A DNA stretch of 64,000 bases. Source: Vandiemenella viatica. Its lineage: Eukaryota > Arthropoda > Insecta > Orthoptera > Morabidae. A model generated the notes under the pieces. It had not been told where the DNA came from. It did no database searches and saw only the letters and a list, made by a program, of their open reading frames with translations. The stretch spans positions 278,753,930 to 278,817,929 of the forward strand of contig JARYHS010008074.1 of NCBI GenBank assembly GCA_031002005.1. Reading direction: 5' to 3'. Both the position numbers and the translations under genes were made by a program. Shown here one piece after another: positions 1-11,136 of the stretch (position 1 is the stretch's first letter; every line of letters begins with the position of its first letter).

Positions 1-365
1 AACTCGAACTTACATGTCATTTTAGACTAAATTAGTACTTATTCATTTATCGGACTGTCACAGTCCTGGTTTGCCTCACGAGACAAGTAGCTAACCCGGA
101 TCTTCCTTGACAAATCACATTCTGATAATCGTATAATATTTGTGAATGTTTCCTTATAAGTAATACTTTAGAAGATTATCAGTAATTCATAATTTTCCGT
201 TTTGAGTGCGACCTTGAACATAGCTAAATTTAAATAAAATTAATCCCCGTATACTTCCTGCAACTGAACACGATAATTGAGTCTGCTTATGTAGAGTAAA
301 ATAAAAATTAATTTAAAAAAATAATAAAATCAAAATTTTTCCATCGAATTTTTCATGATTTACTC

Positions 366-1100
366 ATGACACAATTACTTTCTGCATAACCCTTAAAGAG
401 CAAAAATTTAAATATTCTGAAATGCTGTTTTTTTGTGTCACGAGCCATTTTTCTCCCTGGATACCTAACTGAAATCGTTAAATGAAGTATAATTTTAAAG
501 ATTAAGATCTCCGCTTTGGTGAGATCATATATTAAAACAGGAATTTTTCGGAATTCGACCCTTGAAGGACAAAAGTATTAACATTTCTGCAACGCGTTTT
601 TGTGTCACGAGCCATTTACCTCCCTTGATATCGAACTGATATAGATAAATGAGATATAATTTTAATGATTAAGGTCTCCGCCATAGTCACATTATATTTT
701 AAGAAAGGAAGTTTTCGGAATTCCACCCATAAAGGGCAATGTTACCATTACTTCTATAGCGTATTATTATTACTTTTTATTTGTCACGAGCTATTTATCC
801 CCCTTAATATCTAACCGAAATCGAGAAATGAGGTATTATTTTAGAGAGTAAGGTTTCCGATTTGATCAAATCATATTTTAAGAAAAGATTTTTTCGGGAT
901 TCAACCTTTAAAGAGCAAAAATTATCAGTATTTCCGTAAAGTGTTTTTTTGTTACGAGCCATTTATCTCCATTGACACCTAACCTAAATCGATAAATGAG
1001 GCATCAGTTAAAAGATTAAGGTCTCCACTCAGACAACATTATAAATTAAGAACGATTTTTTTTCGGAATTTAACCCTTAAAGGGCAAAAGTAATAACTAT
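366..1100 (+). repeat. ~170-bp tandem array, copy A
   Basis: Four diverged head-to-tail units can be anchored on the motif TGTCACGAGCC or its variants at 436, 603, 782 and 950, giving spacings of 167, 179 and 168 bp. Each unit also carries an ATTAAGGTCTCCG-like motif, a TTTTCGGAATTC-like motif and a CCCTTAAAGGGCAAAA-like motif in the same order. The units are clearly older than the segment duplication because each unit differs more from its neighbour than from its counterpart in copy B. The array contains no coding potential. It may be the internal repeat of a transposon or a small satellite; I cannot name the family. Confidence 0.85.
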
Positions 1101-1589
1101 GAATGTCTCGCGTATGAGACAGTTCAGAGCCAAGACGCTAGAAGCAGTAGCACATATCACAGAGATACTAATAAACTGCTTCACTGGCTTCGACTTTAGT
1201 TATGTATCTATTAAGCTAAACAAACAAACAATTGAAACAAATGAGGCGGTTCTTCTTTCATCCTATTACGAACCACCAACCTTCCTGTTCATCGTATTCA
1301 CGAAATTCTTGTCATCTAGTTTTCTATAGTTGTTTATTACTTATAAGCAATTGTGTTGGATTTTAGGTTATATTACTCACAAAACAAACAAAAATGGTTC
1401 AGATTAATGTAAACTAAGTTAATTATAATAATATCTTGTTTTATATATAAAAATATTAGTGAGGTACCTTATTGTTACCTCTTTACACATTGTTTTCTGC
1501 ACGATTTAACTAAAATCATTGAATGCAGAATGTCTTAATATGATACAGCATTAAAGAGGTTTGTTTAGTCTATACCAGCGATTTCCCGG
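1101..1589. other. Unassigned A+T-rich stretch
   Basis: No coding signal, RNA gene or recognisable element is visible. The first ~250 bases are the conserved flank of the 170-bp array. The rest is A+T-rich sequence shared with copy B. Confidence 0.5.
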
Positions 1590-1690
1590 AAACTAATTCA
1601 GGAGAGCCGGACGGGGATTGATCCCGGGTCCTTCCGAATGCCAGGCCAGAGCGTTACAGCTTACCCATTAGACTTGGTACTAGCGTTAAC
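1590..1690 (-). mobile_element. SINE-1 remnant (tRNA-derived head only)
   Basis: The minus strand reads like the 5' tRNA-related part of the SINE seen whole at 11137-11380. It has a degenerate B box (GGGATTGATCCCGGGTCC on the plus strand) and the neighbouring CCTTCCGAATGCCAGGCCAG block. The body and poly(A) tail are missing or unrecognisable. The same remnant is in copy B, so it predates the duplication. Confidence 0.6.
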
Positions 1691-2820
1691 GTTTACTATT
1701 TCGTTTCTATCACGGTCCTTAAATAAGAATGCTATCCTATTAAAGTCTTTTACTGAAGAGCTTGAACACGACGTATTCGAAGTAACTGATACTGTGTTCG
1801 ACTTTTCAGTTTCGTAAAAAAAAAGAAAACACGTTCTTACGAAGCTCTAATTATTTGAGATAAACATCCATCACTATATAATTAAGCACCGTAATATAGT
1901 AAAAATCAGGTAACAGAGCCCATTCCGGATGACCGAGTTGTAATCCAAACTAACATCCTCTAAATGAAGCTCCCTGAGATAGCTCTACTTAAGTTTTTTG
2001 TTAAAGATGTTGAGTGATTGCTTTGCTATCATTTTTAACTTTTTTTTAGATTTATTTTATAACAAATCCCCTAGCTGCACTTTTTTTTTCAGATACTGTT
2101 TATGGTGACAGTAGTAGAGCGACACCAGCAGATGTTCTAGAAAAATTCTTCAGAAATGCAGTTCACCTGAAATTTTGTTTTTCTTGCAGGATGACTCGAA
2201 TTTCAAAGTTGATATTTCCTCCAGTGTGCGAGTAATTCTCTAAATCATTGTTTGCAGTAGTTTCGGTTTCAGATAGTATCAAGAACAACGATGTGTCTCA
2301 TTCTCGTGTAATACGTAATACGTACCGGGCTGTATGTGGATTTTTATTATAAGACATTACATCTGTAACAGATCACGATACTCTGTCTCCGTTCCCCGTG
2401 CAGTTCTACTATTCTGTTTATATTGGAGGTGATTATACTAAAACTATTTTAATGTAACTTAACATATTAGCCATAAATATAATTCATTACAGCAAATTTT
2501 CATTATAAATTTCCTGATAGAATGAACTTTGTTAAAGTGAATGGTATGAAGAATTATATTTTATTTCCGCTGGAGGGAAATAAACTTTGTGCTTATTACT
2601 TCACTTTCCGATTGAAGTTGAAGGTGTTTAGAGATTGATGGATTTAATAACACGAACTAAAATATTCAATACACTTAAGAGGAGGTAAGGGATAAGTTCA
2701 CATAACAAAAAAACACAAATCTGAAAAACTGAAAAATAACCTAGATGTTAGGAAATCACAAAAAGTATTTCAACAATTGCATTAGTGGTGGCAAGAATGC
2801 AATATAGAATAGTAGTTCTA
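1691..2820. other. Unassigned stretch
   Basis: No gene or element was recognised. It holds an A-run near 1818-1826 that is expanded to 67 A in copy B, and small indels relative to copy B around 2010 and 2190. Confidence 0.5.
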
Positions 2821-3655
2821 TATCTACATCTACATATATACTCTGCAATTCACAAAACCGTGGGTGGCAGAGGGTGCTCAGCACCAAACCTAATTTATTT
2901 GTTGTGCATTCCAATCCCCAATGGTACGAGGGAAAAAATAATTCATATAAGAATCAGTGCGGCACCTTATTTCTCTAATTTTATCTTCCCTGTCATTCCG
3001 ATCCAAATAGGTTGGTGGACGAAGTATTTCACAACACTCGTAAGTACACATGTTTACCAATAAGTTTAAACGAAACGTGCGTCGTCTATCTACCAGAGAC
3101 TCCCAGCCAAGTCTACTAATCAGTTATGTAACGCTTTCATAAGGACTGTAGCAAGCGGTCACGAATACAGCGGCTCTTCTCTGAACTGTCAATCAACCCC
3201 TTACGAAACGGATCCCAGATGGCACAACAGTAGTCCAAAGAGATTTGTAGTTCAAGAGATTTGTACGTTATCTCCTTTGATTGTTCATTACAATTTTTCA
3301 AGATTCAACCTAGGAACCGCAGCCTAGAATTAGCTCTATCTACTAACGTATTAATATGTAAGTACCATTTCATGTTCCTTTGTACTGTTACTCCCAAATA
3401 TTTCATAGAATCGACCATATCAATAACTGAACTGTTTAACTCGTATTTCTGAACAATCCGATTCTTTTTGTTAGTTATGCTCATTGTGTTACACTTTTTA
3501 CAATTTAGTGTGAGTTGCCACTCGGCGCACCATCCCAAAATAACATCAAGATCACGCTGAATTTCTAAGCAATCGGTCAAATTCTTTACTTCCCTATAAA
3601 TAACCGTATCATCAGCAAACAATCTAAAAATGCTGTTACACAAAACTACGAAATT
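2821..3655 (-). mobile_element. 5'-truncated LINE, copy A
   Basis: On the minus strand the sequence starts inside a reverse-transcriptase domain and ends, at the low-coordinate side, in a short run of TCTACA-like repeats (2821-2836). The stretch next to that tail reads like a LINE 3' end I know from orthopteran genomes (memory only). This is the classic shape of a 5'-truncated non-LTR retrotransposon. No target-site duplication was confirmed. The element is shared with copy B and predates the duplication. The clade is probably Jockey/CR1-like and is not resolved. Confidence 0.75.
3305..3655 (-). pseudogene. LINE reverse-transcriptase fragment, copy A (broken)
   Basis: The translated minus strand shows the catalytic reverse-transcriptase box FADDTVIYR. 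It is followed by the thumb-like region (WCAEWQLTLNCKKC, then MKYLGVTV), matching the palm-to-thumb order of non-LTR reverse transcriptases. Only the last third of the enzyme is present; fingers, first palm motifs and endonuclease are gone. A CGA to TGA change after RLRFLG stops the frame at 3305, whereas copy B reads through to about 34198. Part of the open frame above 3655 has no similarity to a polymerase and looks like chance sequence. It is not functional. Confidence 0.8.
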
Positions 3656-5136
3656 ATTATGTTTAGGTTTAAGCAGTGTAAGTGATAATAAATGTGCCAC
3701 TCCTACCGATGGGTATATTTTAAATAACAGTTCCGGTTTTTTTTCGTTTTTTGTTGAAACACACGAGCAACCGATGGTGCAGAATTTTGCGATTTCGAGG
3801 AATGAGGTTCTAATGACATTGAGCATAAATTTTATTTTGCGAATAACTTCAATTATATAATTCTTTTCCCTTTTCTAAATTTACCATCGCTGACACCAGC
3901 TCTGCTCTGAAATTGCGGAAGTTAGTCGAGGGCGTCGAGAACAGTAGACTGATAGCTGCAGCCGACTCCACTGTGCGTAATGGACTTATAATGAAAGCAA
4001 TTTTTACTTCTCCATTGCGAGGAATCAGCCATATTTCTCTTGTAATGAAGAAATATTATGATAATAGCATGAGCAGGGAAGTTGTTTGTTCGCGTGGCGA
4101 TCGTAAAAGAGATTTATGCTAAGCCACTGGCAAGTAATCCACCTTTATTAAAAATTTAGGCGAGGCATTGCGTTTTATGGCCTGGATCAGCAAACACTCA
4201 CAGGAGCAGAAAGCCCGCCCGCACAACAGTTGTCAAGGTACGTTGGGCTGAACTGCGGCTCATGCGGAGACAACTCTTACCACAAAAAGCGGAAAATGCT
4301 GGTTAGGAAACCAAATCCTTCCTGTTGTAGTAGCGCTTCTGGGGATAGGAAAGTCACATTTAATTGGGTAAAACTTCATGCTTAAGTGCATGTTTGAGAC
4401 GATCGTGAGAAGAATTCAAAGTGGACTGCAAAGTAGGAACAGATATAATACCAATTTTTCGAACAATGTCAATGGGTATAGGAGGAAACGATGGAATTAA
4501 AGCGATCTGGGTAAGGAAAGATTCTACATAAAATTGCATCGTTCAGTTAAATGGAGGCATTGCACTAGCTGCGTGATAATGTCTGGACAGTTTGTCACAC
4601 TAATCTTGATACTAAAAATCGATCATCGTTGCTGTAATGCAAACTTAACATCAATGAATGGTAGCGCTGCTGGAAATATGGGGGAGTCTGGGCAATATTA
4701 ATTATTAGTTTGCGTCATGTTATTGATAATGGAACACACATGTGTCCTCGATGGGTTTAGTAAATCTTAAAAACTTTCTGATGTCGGTTTTACGTTAGAC
4801 GTTACAACTACATCAGCTTATAGGTGTATACAATGTTACCTGTAGCTGGGGTGGTATTTACATAGGTGAGGCGGGTTTCATGCTGGTGGATAGACTTAAA
4901 GAACGTATCAGCCAATACAAGCAAGACAACAACTCATCCGCCGTAATTCACCATGCCAGCAACACCGGGCAAGTGATTAAATTTCAAAATACGAGGCTGC
5001 TGTGGTAGGAAGACCAATGGTAGTCTAGACGAGTGAAGGAGGCATTAGAAATTTTAAAGAATACAGTGGGTTAATACTCGAAGACGCTTGGCACTCTTTG
5101 TAAAGCAATATGTAAACAAATACAGTATTTGAAGGA
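3656..5136. other. Unassigned stretch between LINE and hAT MITE (copy A)
   Basis: I see no gene, RNA or recognisable repeat here. Short open frames (for example 3913-4122) are identical in copy B but show no domain, signal or codon pattern that would support a gene. Confidence 0.5.
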
Positions 5137-5144
5137 CTACAGAC
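5137..5144 (+). repeat. Target-site duplication, left
   Basis: CTACAGAC directly precedes the hAT MITE dimer. The identical octamer follows it at 5387-5394, and it occurs once in the empty site of copy B. Confidence 0.93.
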
Positions 5145-5386
5145 TAGTGTTGCCCAAATGCAAGAACAAGACCAGACTTGGCCGGTCTTGGTCTTGCATC
5201 AATACACCTGGTCTTGGTCTTGGTCTTGCAAAAATGCAAGACCAAGACCGATTTTGGGCAACACTAGTGTTGCCCAAATGCAAGAACAAGACCAGACTTG
5301 GCCGGTCTTGGTCTTGCATCAATACACCTGGTCTTGGTCTTGGTCTTGCAAAAATGCAAGACCAAGACCGATTTTGGGCAACACTA
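5145..5386 (+). mobile_element. hAT-type MITE present as a head-to-tail dimer
   Basis: Two 122-bp units (5145-5266 and 5265-5386) share one TA dinucleotide at their junction. Each begins TAGTGTTGCCCAAA and ends TTTGGGCAACACTA, perfect terminal inverted repeats of at least 14 bp. The inside is full of CAAGACCAAGACC and its complement, so each unit can fold into a hairpin. The whole dimer is flanked by one 8-bp direct repeat, CTACAGAC (5137-5144 and 5387-5394). An 8-bp target duplication with TAGTGTTGCCC-like ends is the signature of hAT elements. No transposase is encoded, so it is non-autonomous. Copy B has the uninterrupted target at 36197-36204. Confidence 0.93.
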
Positions 5387-5394
5387 CTACAGAC
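5387..5394 (+). repeat. Target-site duplication, right
   Basis: CTACAGAC directly follows the hAT MITE dimer, matching 5137-5144. Confidence 0.93.
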
Positions 5395-6288
5395 GAAAGC
5401 TTAGTAATCGATATAAATACACGGAATGACCTGGAGAAACAAGGTGTTGCTAACAACGACGACTGCGGAAGCCTACAAATTCACATCCACTCTAATTTGG
5501 AAATGTCTTTGAAGTACAATGCCAGTTTGGTGAACATCACATTTGGTACTTCCTGACGAACTTGACTTACTCGTTCTGTATCTTAATGGATAATATTAAA
5601 AAAATTAGTAATAAATACATTCATAGATTATTGTTTGGTAGATTTATTATTCAATTGAGTTCCTGAACAAATGTAACAACTCGATAAGTCTGATTCATCG
5701 ATTGCTTCATAGAAAAGCAAAATAAAGCCTTCGGTATATCTTTAGCAGCGAGACCTCGAGGAGTGGTCGTAACGATTTTCGCGTCCTCTACATTTTATGA
5801 AACATAACAACTTTCTGAAAATAAATACTGAATAAGAAGAGGATTAATACTGTTGTTCTACAAGAATGGTATTGGAGGAAACAAGTAACCACCAAGCGAA
5901 CTTGTGGAACAAAGAGCCATAGAGAAGAGCGAAGTGAAGAATCGATTAAAGGTAGCTTTAAATGTGTCGAAGAACATCGGAACATAGGAAGTATTCAGCC
6001 GAAATGAAAAAATACGTTAATGAGGTTGATTCACGAAGCAGCAGAAAAAAGTACGTTTATGAATAAATTAATATAAATGTGAAATTAAACGGAAGGCTCT
6101 ATATTTTTATAAACTACTTAGGTTAGACCAGTGTAGTTTGGAGATTAAACTTCAGTTCGTTAATAGTATACTTAACGTCATGTCATGTAAATTGATATTA
6201 CCTTTGGATCGTTGATTGTTCGTTATGGGATCGCCAGGTTGCTTATCATTCTACCAAAGTGTCCTACATAATTCCTCATATTATCAGC
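5395..6288. other. Unassigned stretch (copy A)
   Basis: No gene or element recognised. The sequence is essentially identical to the matching part of copy B. Confidence 0.5.
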
Positions 6289-6587
6289 TTTACATCGCGA
6301 TACACGTCGTCAATAACACGGTGCTTATTACTAATAATAATTAAATTGCTCCTGCCTTATGCTGTAACAAGAACATTCTGGTCCATGCTGCATTTCAACC
6401 TGACCACTGTCTCTGCTAATATTTCCGTTACTGAATAAACTGATACGGACACACCTTAACACATTAAATACATCAGAACAACATTTCGAGTAGTAGTATC
6501 ACAATTAATTTCATTATACACCTTCAGTATGAATTACAACTGGACTAAAGCACGAGCAATAACACAGGCACTGTATCGCGATGTAAA
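6289..6587. repeat. 15-bp inverted repeat flanking ~270 bp
   Basis: TTTACATCGCGATAC at 6289-6303 is the perfect reverse complement of 6573-6587. The enclosed part holds a CATTTCAACCTGACC block that is the reverse complement of a block found twice at 12838-13575 (GGTTGAAATGC). It could be a small fold-back element; no target duplication was identified. The same structure is in copy B. Confidence 0.4.
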
Positions 6588-8040
6588 CTTGACCCTGGAA
6601 GTTTATTAAAAAGTCAGAGAAAGTTTACAGGAAATGTAGGTAACAAATATCGATAATCCTTAGAAAGGTTTTCATAACAAAAACAAAAAAAAACTCCATC
6701 ATTTTTGACAGGCTTTTAGGTTGTACAAACTGGAGGCATAGATAAAAAACGTTAAAACGCGAGGAGGAGATGCATTATTCATGTTATTGCTGCGAGTTCG
6801 AGTCAAGGTGTATTCTTTTTATCTCCCAGTGATAAAGCGAGGGATAAAGCGGGATTTCGCTATGTAGAAAGGTACTTTTTATGACAACTGATGATGTGGT
6901 TATCAGGATGCGTATTAAAAATTTGTCACTAGCCACGAACGATGCCCCATGCTTTAGTTCTGATATAAGTCAAGATCTCTCCGTTGCTCAGACTCTTAAG
7001 CTGTAGATAAACTATTACAGCAAAAAGATATCCCTATAATAAAATATGGAAGCTTCTTTAGCTCGGCGGACTTCATCTATTCAACGTAGCATTAACTAGT
7101 CGGCGGAAGTAGTAGGCAAGTGCTTATAGTTGCGTGGTTCACGTTGATGCTACACCTTGTGCAAGGAAGGCTCTGTATATAACACGCCAAATATTGTCCA
7201 CTTAGACAATGTCTGTTGTGTCCATTGATCTAAATAGGCAAACTATGCTCTGGAACTTTAAAGAAGACTCTTCAAACAAATCGCCCACATTATGCCTTCA
7301 TTGACACGTCTAACTGTGATTCTGGAAATTTACTTCGTAGATCGATTGGCGTGGAGCCACCAAACAAATGAGAATAGCGATCTCCTGTTGTGGACTGGTT
7401 CAGTTTGACCAGAGTACACAATCAATGCCAGGTAATTATACGTCACACTAGAACAGGAGGATCACCTGCTTGCACATTGTCTTGCTGATAAATTGGTTCC
7501 ATGGGCTAATGAGCATTACACCAACGTCAAATTCGACCATCAGCGCTTAACATTTAGGAACTTCACTCGCTGGACTCCTTTCTTCAAATTATCTAATCTC
7601 CAATGTATCTGTTTGAGAGATCATTTAAGCCAATGATGTCGATTTTGTGCTTCGAATGAAGGTGTCCTAGATGACTATTGCTACCATATACAAAACGCCA
7701 AATGAGACACTTTCTTGATGCTTCCCTCACTTACTGTGACCGTCATTTCATGAAGTTTCATTCTTCTGATAGCACGGACGCAACAACTAACCCGCTAAAA
7801 ATATCGATCATTTAGGAGACGTGATCGGCTACAGCCATGTCTCGTATGGAAGTTATACAGTTAATGAGGAAATCTTCAAACATCCTTGACACTGTACTAT
7901 GTGGAATTATAAATTTTTCATTCACTTCCGAAAATTTCCAACTACACTATCGTTTGCAACCCAGAAAGGATAATCTGCATCTCTTCAAAATCTGAGGATA
8001 TGGAATCATAATTAGTGATTAAGATTACAGAGATATTATG
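6588..8040. other. Unassigned stretch before the Tc1-like element (copy A)
   Basis: No coding signal recognised. A CATTTTTGACAGGCTTT motif near 6700 recurs, diverged, near 13590, which suggests a dispersed repeat. Copy B differs by two short extra pieces near 37765 and 37855. Confidence 0.45.
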
Positions 8041-8171
8041 TGCACATGGGCCCAGCAGCGCCCTCTTTTACAAGACCGGACAGGTCAGCGTTACGACACG
8101 CTCAGTCGGTGCAAAGCCCGAAAACGGCGTGGAAACATGCAAATAAGTGCCTCTCGACATCACATCATCAC

Positions 8172-8981
8172 ATGAGCGAGCTTGAACGTGGTAGAATGAT
8201 TGGTCTCGGGGAAACGTGTTTGTCATACCGTGAAACTGCGGCTCGTATAGAGCACGCTGATGCGACAGTGATGGGTGTGTGAAACCAGTGGATCAGTGGA
8301 ATGCGATGAGCTTGTATTGGTCCACACAATGTGATCACAGCACGGGATGGCCGCCATGTTGTCCGCATGACCGAAACCGACAGAACAGCTTCGTCTGTAG
8401 TGTTGGCTCGACGCTGGAGCACTGCAACGGTTGTGGTCACGTTTGAATCGATGGTTCGACGCCGTCGTCTTATAACTGGACTGGCCATTGCTTTTGCTTC
8501 CACTGACCAGAAACCACTAACGCCTTAACCTACAATGGGTACGTGAACGCTGAGTGACAAAATGTAGTTCGGTTGGATTATTCCAGCTTCAAATATTCAC
8601 ATAATGATGGCTGTGTACATGTTAGACAGTGGTGAACGTAACCGGGATACTGCATATTGTTGAGGTACATGCGGACAAACGCCAAGTGTGATTGTTTGTG
8701 GAGCCGTTGGCTATAACAAGCGATATTACCTCCTACGTACTGAACACCAACCGGTTTACCAGGGAGGTTTTATTGCCCTAGGTAATGCCAATCCTGCAGG
8801 AAGCTCCACATGCCATATTTAAGCAGGACCATGCCCGCTCACACGTGGCGAGGAATGTACAAACCTACTTTGCAGAATGACGGGTACCACTGCTTCCCTG
8901 GCATCCAAGTTCATGTTACATGTCACCCATCGAACAAATCTGGGATATGGTCGGTCGGCAACTTGTTAGTTCTGGTACTCT
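8172..8981 (+). pseudogene. Tc1-like transposase, N-terminal and core part (broken), copy A
   Basis: The frame from 8172 reads MSELERGRMIGLGETCLSYRETAARI, the first helix-turn-helix of a Tc1-type DNA-binding domain. It then runs on with two in-frame stops (about 8280 and 8308) through HVVRMTETDRTASSVVLARR and RRRRLITGL, the second helix-turn-helix, to 8528. The core is frameshifted. The first catalytic Asp (usually in an FSDES motif) is not recognisable near 8580. The second survives in QDHARSHVARN near 8825, and the Glu in SPIEQIWDMVGRQ near 8925, consistent with a DDE enzyme. It cannot encode active transposase. Confidence 0.85.
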
Positions 8982-9672
8982 TGTCGTGGGCAGTATTTTG
9001 AAATACAGATTTTTAGCGGTAAGAAAGGCAGTTTGTTTTCGTCAGCACAACGGTGTGAGACTACACCGCTTTTACACAACAGCAGCGCAAAGCCGTTGTC
9101 TTACCACTCGTTACTGTGGGAACTCGACATCCATGTCTTGTTCATGAGGGACACAGCTACTTAGCACGTGAAGTACACGTCCAAACGACATGATATTCAG
9201 CATATAGGAGAAGCGGATCTCCCCCCCTCCCTTTTTTTCAGAGACGGGAACGCTTCTTGGCGCTAGCGTCACCACCCCAGTTCGCTATGCGAATTTACGT
9301 AGGCCGGACCTATTAGAAACCAAATTGGCCATTTTTAGACATTTCTAACATCCTCCCCTCCGCTGGCTCAGAAAGCAACTGCTATCATTTTGGATCCACT
9401 ATTTCCAGTATCGAAAACTTCCAATTAATGTACCTGTCGGTATAATAATGCCATACAACTATTTTCTGTAATAAATAAACTAGTCACAACTCTCGATATC
9501 ATTCCAATGGGTTCCTACGTCCTGATTCTAATTCATCTGTCTCTGTTTGTGTACCTAGCCAGGTACTTACAGATGCCGGCTGGAAGCCTGAAACCTCAGG
9601 CGACAGTAAGTAAGTGTTGGACGGACCCACAAGTGGGGTAAGTATCGCAGCTCGCTCGGTCAACACGCGACA
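8982..9672 (+). mobile_element. Solo-LTR-like insertion inside the Tc1 transposase, copy A
   Basis: This 691-bp block starts TGTCGTG and ends CACGCGACA, that is TG...CA with a short inverted end repeat. It is flanked by CTCT at 8978-8981 and 9673-9676. A diverged relative in opposite orientation sits at 24756-25466 with its own 4-bp flank repeat, AGGT. An AATAAATAAA polyadenylation-like motif lies near 9468. No open frame is present. These traits fit a solo LTR of a gypsy-like retrotransposon; a non-autonomous DNA transposon making 4-bp duplications is the alternative. Confidence 0.75.
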
Positions 9673-9676
9673 CTCT

Positions 9677-9808
9677 AGCAGCCACTGGACACACCTACAA
9701 ACCTCGTGGCAGTGTTTACTCCGGCTGCATATTAAGGCTCTCTGATTCCAAGCCATAGGCAAGCTATAGGCTCTGATTGCAGCACGGGTCGGCTTCACAT
9801 CGTACTGA
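9677..9808 (+). pseudogene. Tc1-like transposase, C-terminal part, copy A
   Basis: Downstream of the LTR-like insert the sequence resumes at CTCTAGCAGCCAC. It reads through degenerate codons recognisable as the tail of Tc1-type transposases (HLQT, then ALIAARVGFTSY-like) and ends at TACTGA near 9803. Small indels have destroyed the frame. It is recognised mainly by its position and by the clean junction with the upstream part. Confidence 0.7.
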
Positions 9809-10974
9809 ATTCTCACGGCAAGAGTGCATGTACAGTTAATTATAATTACTTGTGTATTGTGATGTCCGTAATCTGTGGGATAAGTTTAATTAGAATCACA
9901 TTCCTCCGCCTTGGTGCTGAAATTTACGCTAACAGCAGTGTATTTTTCAACTGTGCTTACGACGCTAGATCATTAATTGTCGGTTGCTCCTTTTTGAGCA
10001 TAAACTTGTGGTAGTTCAAACAATGAATTCTTTCGAGTTTTACACGTTCCATTTTTGCCTGAATAAAGTTCGTACATCACAAAAAAGTTTATAGAACAAG
10101 CTAAGGTGATTCACGGATAGATGACAAAACATTTTTCTTTTTTGAAGAACATTTCAGAGTTCAAGACCGCATCTTACATCATGTGACTGTGTGATGAAGA
10201 GATGATCAATTATACTGATTCGAAACATTATGTCACGGCATTTCCAGAGTAGATAGCAAACGGTTCACCGGTCAATGCATCGTCTATTTTGTTTAATGTC
10301 CACTGCTACGATGGTGATAGGTTCTGCTTCTCGCGAATAGGATTACAACGCTTACACCGTTGTGACGATTCTCGCGTTTAACAAGATTGTTCCCTATTAA
10401 GGCTGCTCTCAGAAGTGGTACTCAGAGGCGTCTCCAGGAACCACGTAGTTACTCTGCGTTACAATAGCAACAGAGCCGAGGGAAGACTTGGCACAAGATG
10501 CGCTACACTTCATAGGACGAAACGCCCTCTCGAGAGAGTGGGGAGGTTTATGACGACAAATGAGTATTGATTTCCAGTATGAGAGCAAAAGTGCGGCAGG
10601 GCAGGGCATGGAGAGTGAAAAGCGGCTACACACGCTCAATGTTCGCTGCATGACTCTAAAACATCTATTCTACTAGCATCATTATTCCCCTTTTGTGACT
10701 GTATTGGTGTGGATTAGAGCATTAATTCTTAGTACCATAGATCATACCGTCATTGAGATAATAGCGGAAGGTAAGACAGGATGGAATTACCGAATGGTTA
10801 ACGGTTTTAAAATTTACAGTTACAAACTTCCCTGATAGACTGAAAATAGTGTACCAGGAATACAATAATCGTTTAATGCAACCGATAGTGAAATATAATA
10901 TCACTAGCTGGTGCCTACGACTACGTTCGTGTTTGTAAAGAATTTTGATTTATAGTTACCGACAACCGTCTTAG
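9809..10974. other. Unassigned stretch (copy A)
   Basis: No gene, RNA or known repeat recognised. A short reverse open frame at 10409-10651 has no recognisable domain. Confidence 0.5.
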
Positions 10975-11001
10975 TGGACGATGGGAGACTCGAGGCAAAT
11001 A

Positions 11002-11002
<1 letters not shown>

Positions 11003-11034
<32 letters not shown>
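11003..11034 (+). repeat. (CA)n microsatellite
   Basis: A pure CA run lies inside the first unit of the 185-bp array. Copy B has a slightly longer run starting near 41839. Confidence 0.95.
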
Positions 11035-11136
11035 AGTGGTCTGCGTAGGATATTTACGGCTGCAAAGTTAAATATATGGACACAATCGTTTTTGGTCGAA
11101 ATATGAAAATGCCCTCGGTCGACTACTTTTAACCTT

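Larger units (their letters stand above)
8041..9808 (+). mobile_element. Dead Tc1-like DNA transposon, copy A, interrupted by an LTR-like insert
   Basis: The transposon reads from an N-terminal helix-turn-helix region (from ATG 8172) through a decayed catalytic core to SPIEQIWDMVGRQL at about 8920-8965. It is then split by the insertion at 8982-9672 and resumes with the C-terminal end (9677 to the TGA at 9806-9808). Removing the insert and one CTCT copy rejoins the transposase sequence cleanly. Terminal inverted repeats of the Tc1 element itself were not identified with confidence. It is shared with copy B, so it is old. Confidence 0.85.

Noticed and set aside
5129..5556. Overlapping open frames with repeated residues on both strands
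   Set aside because: They are translations of the hAT MITE dimer; its internal repeats give open frames in several phases.
8168..8503. 111-codon minus-strand frame (also 39022-39357)
   Set aside because: Antisense shadow of the Tc1 transposase DNA-binding region.
9499..9816. 105-codon minus-strand frame (also 40337-40654)
   Set aside because: It crosses the end of the LTR-like insert into Tc1 sequence, so it joins two unrelated elements in antisense.
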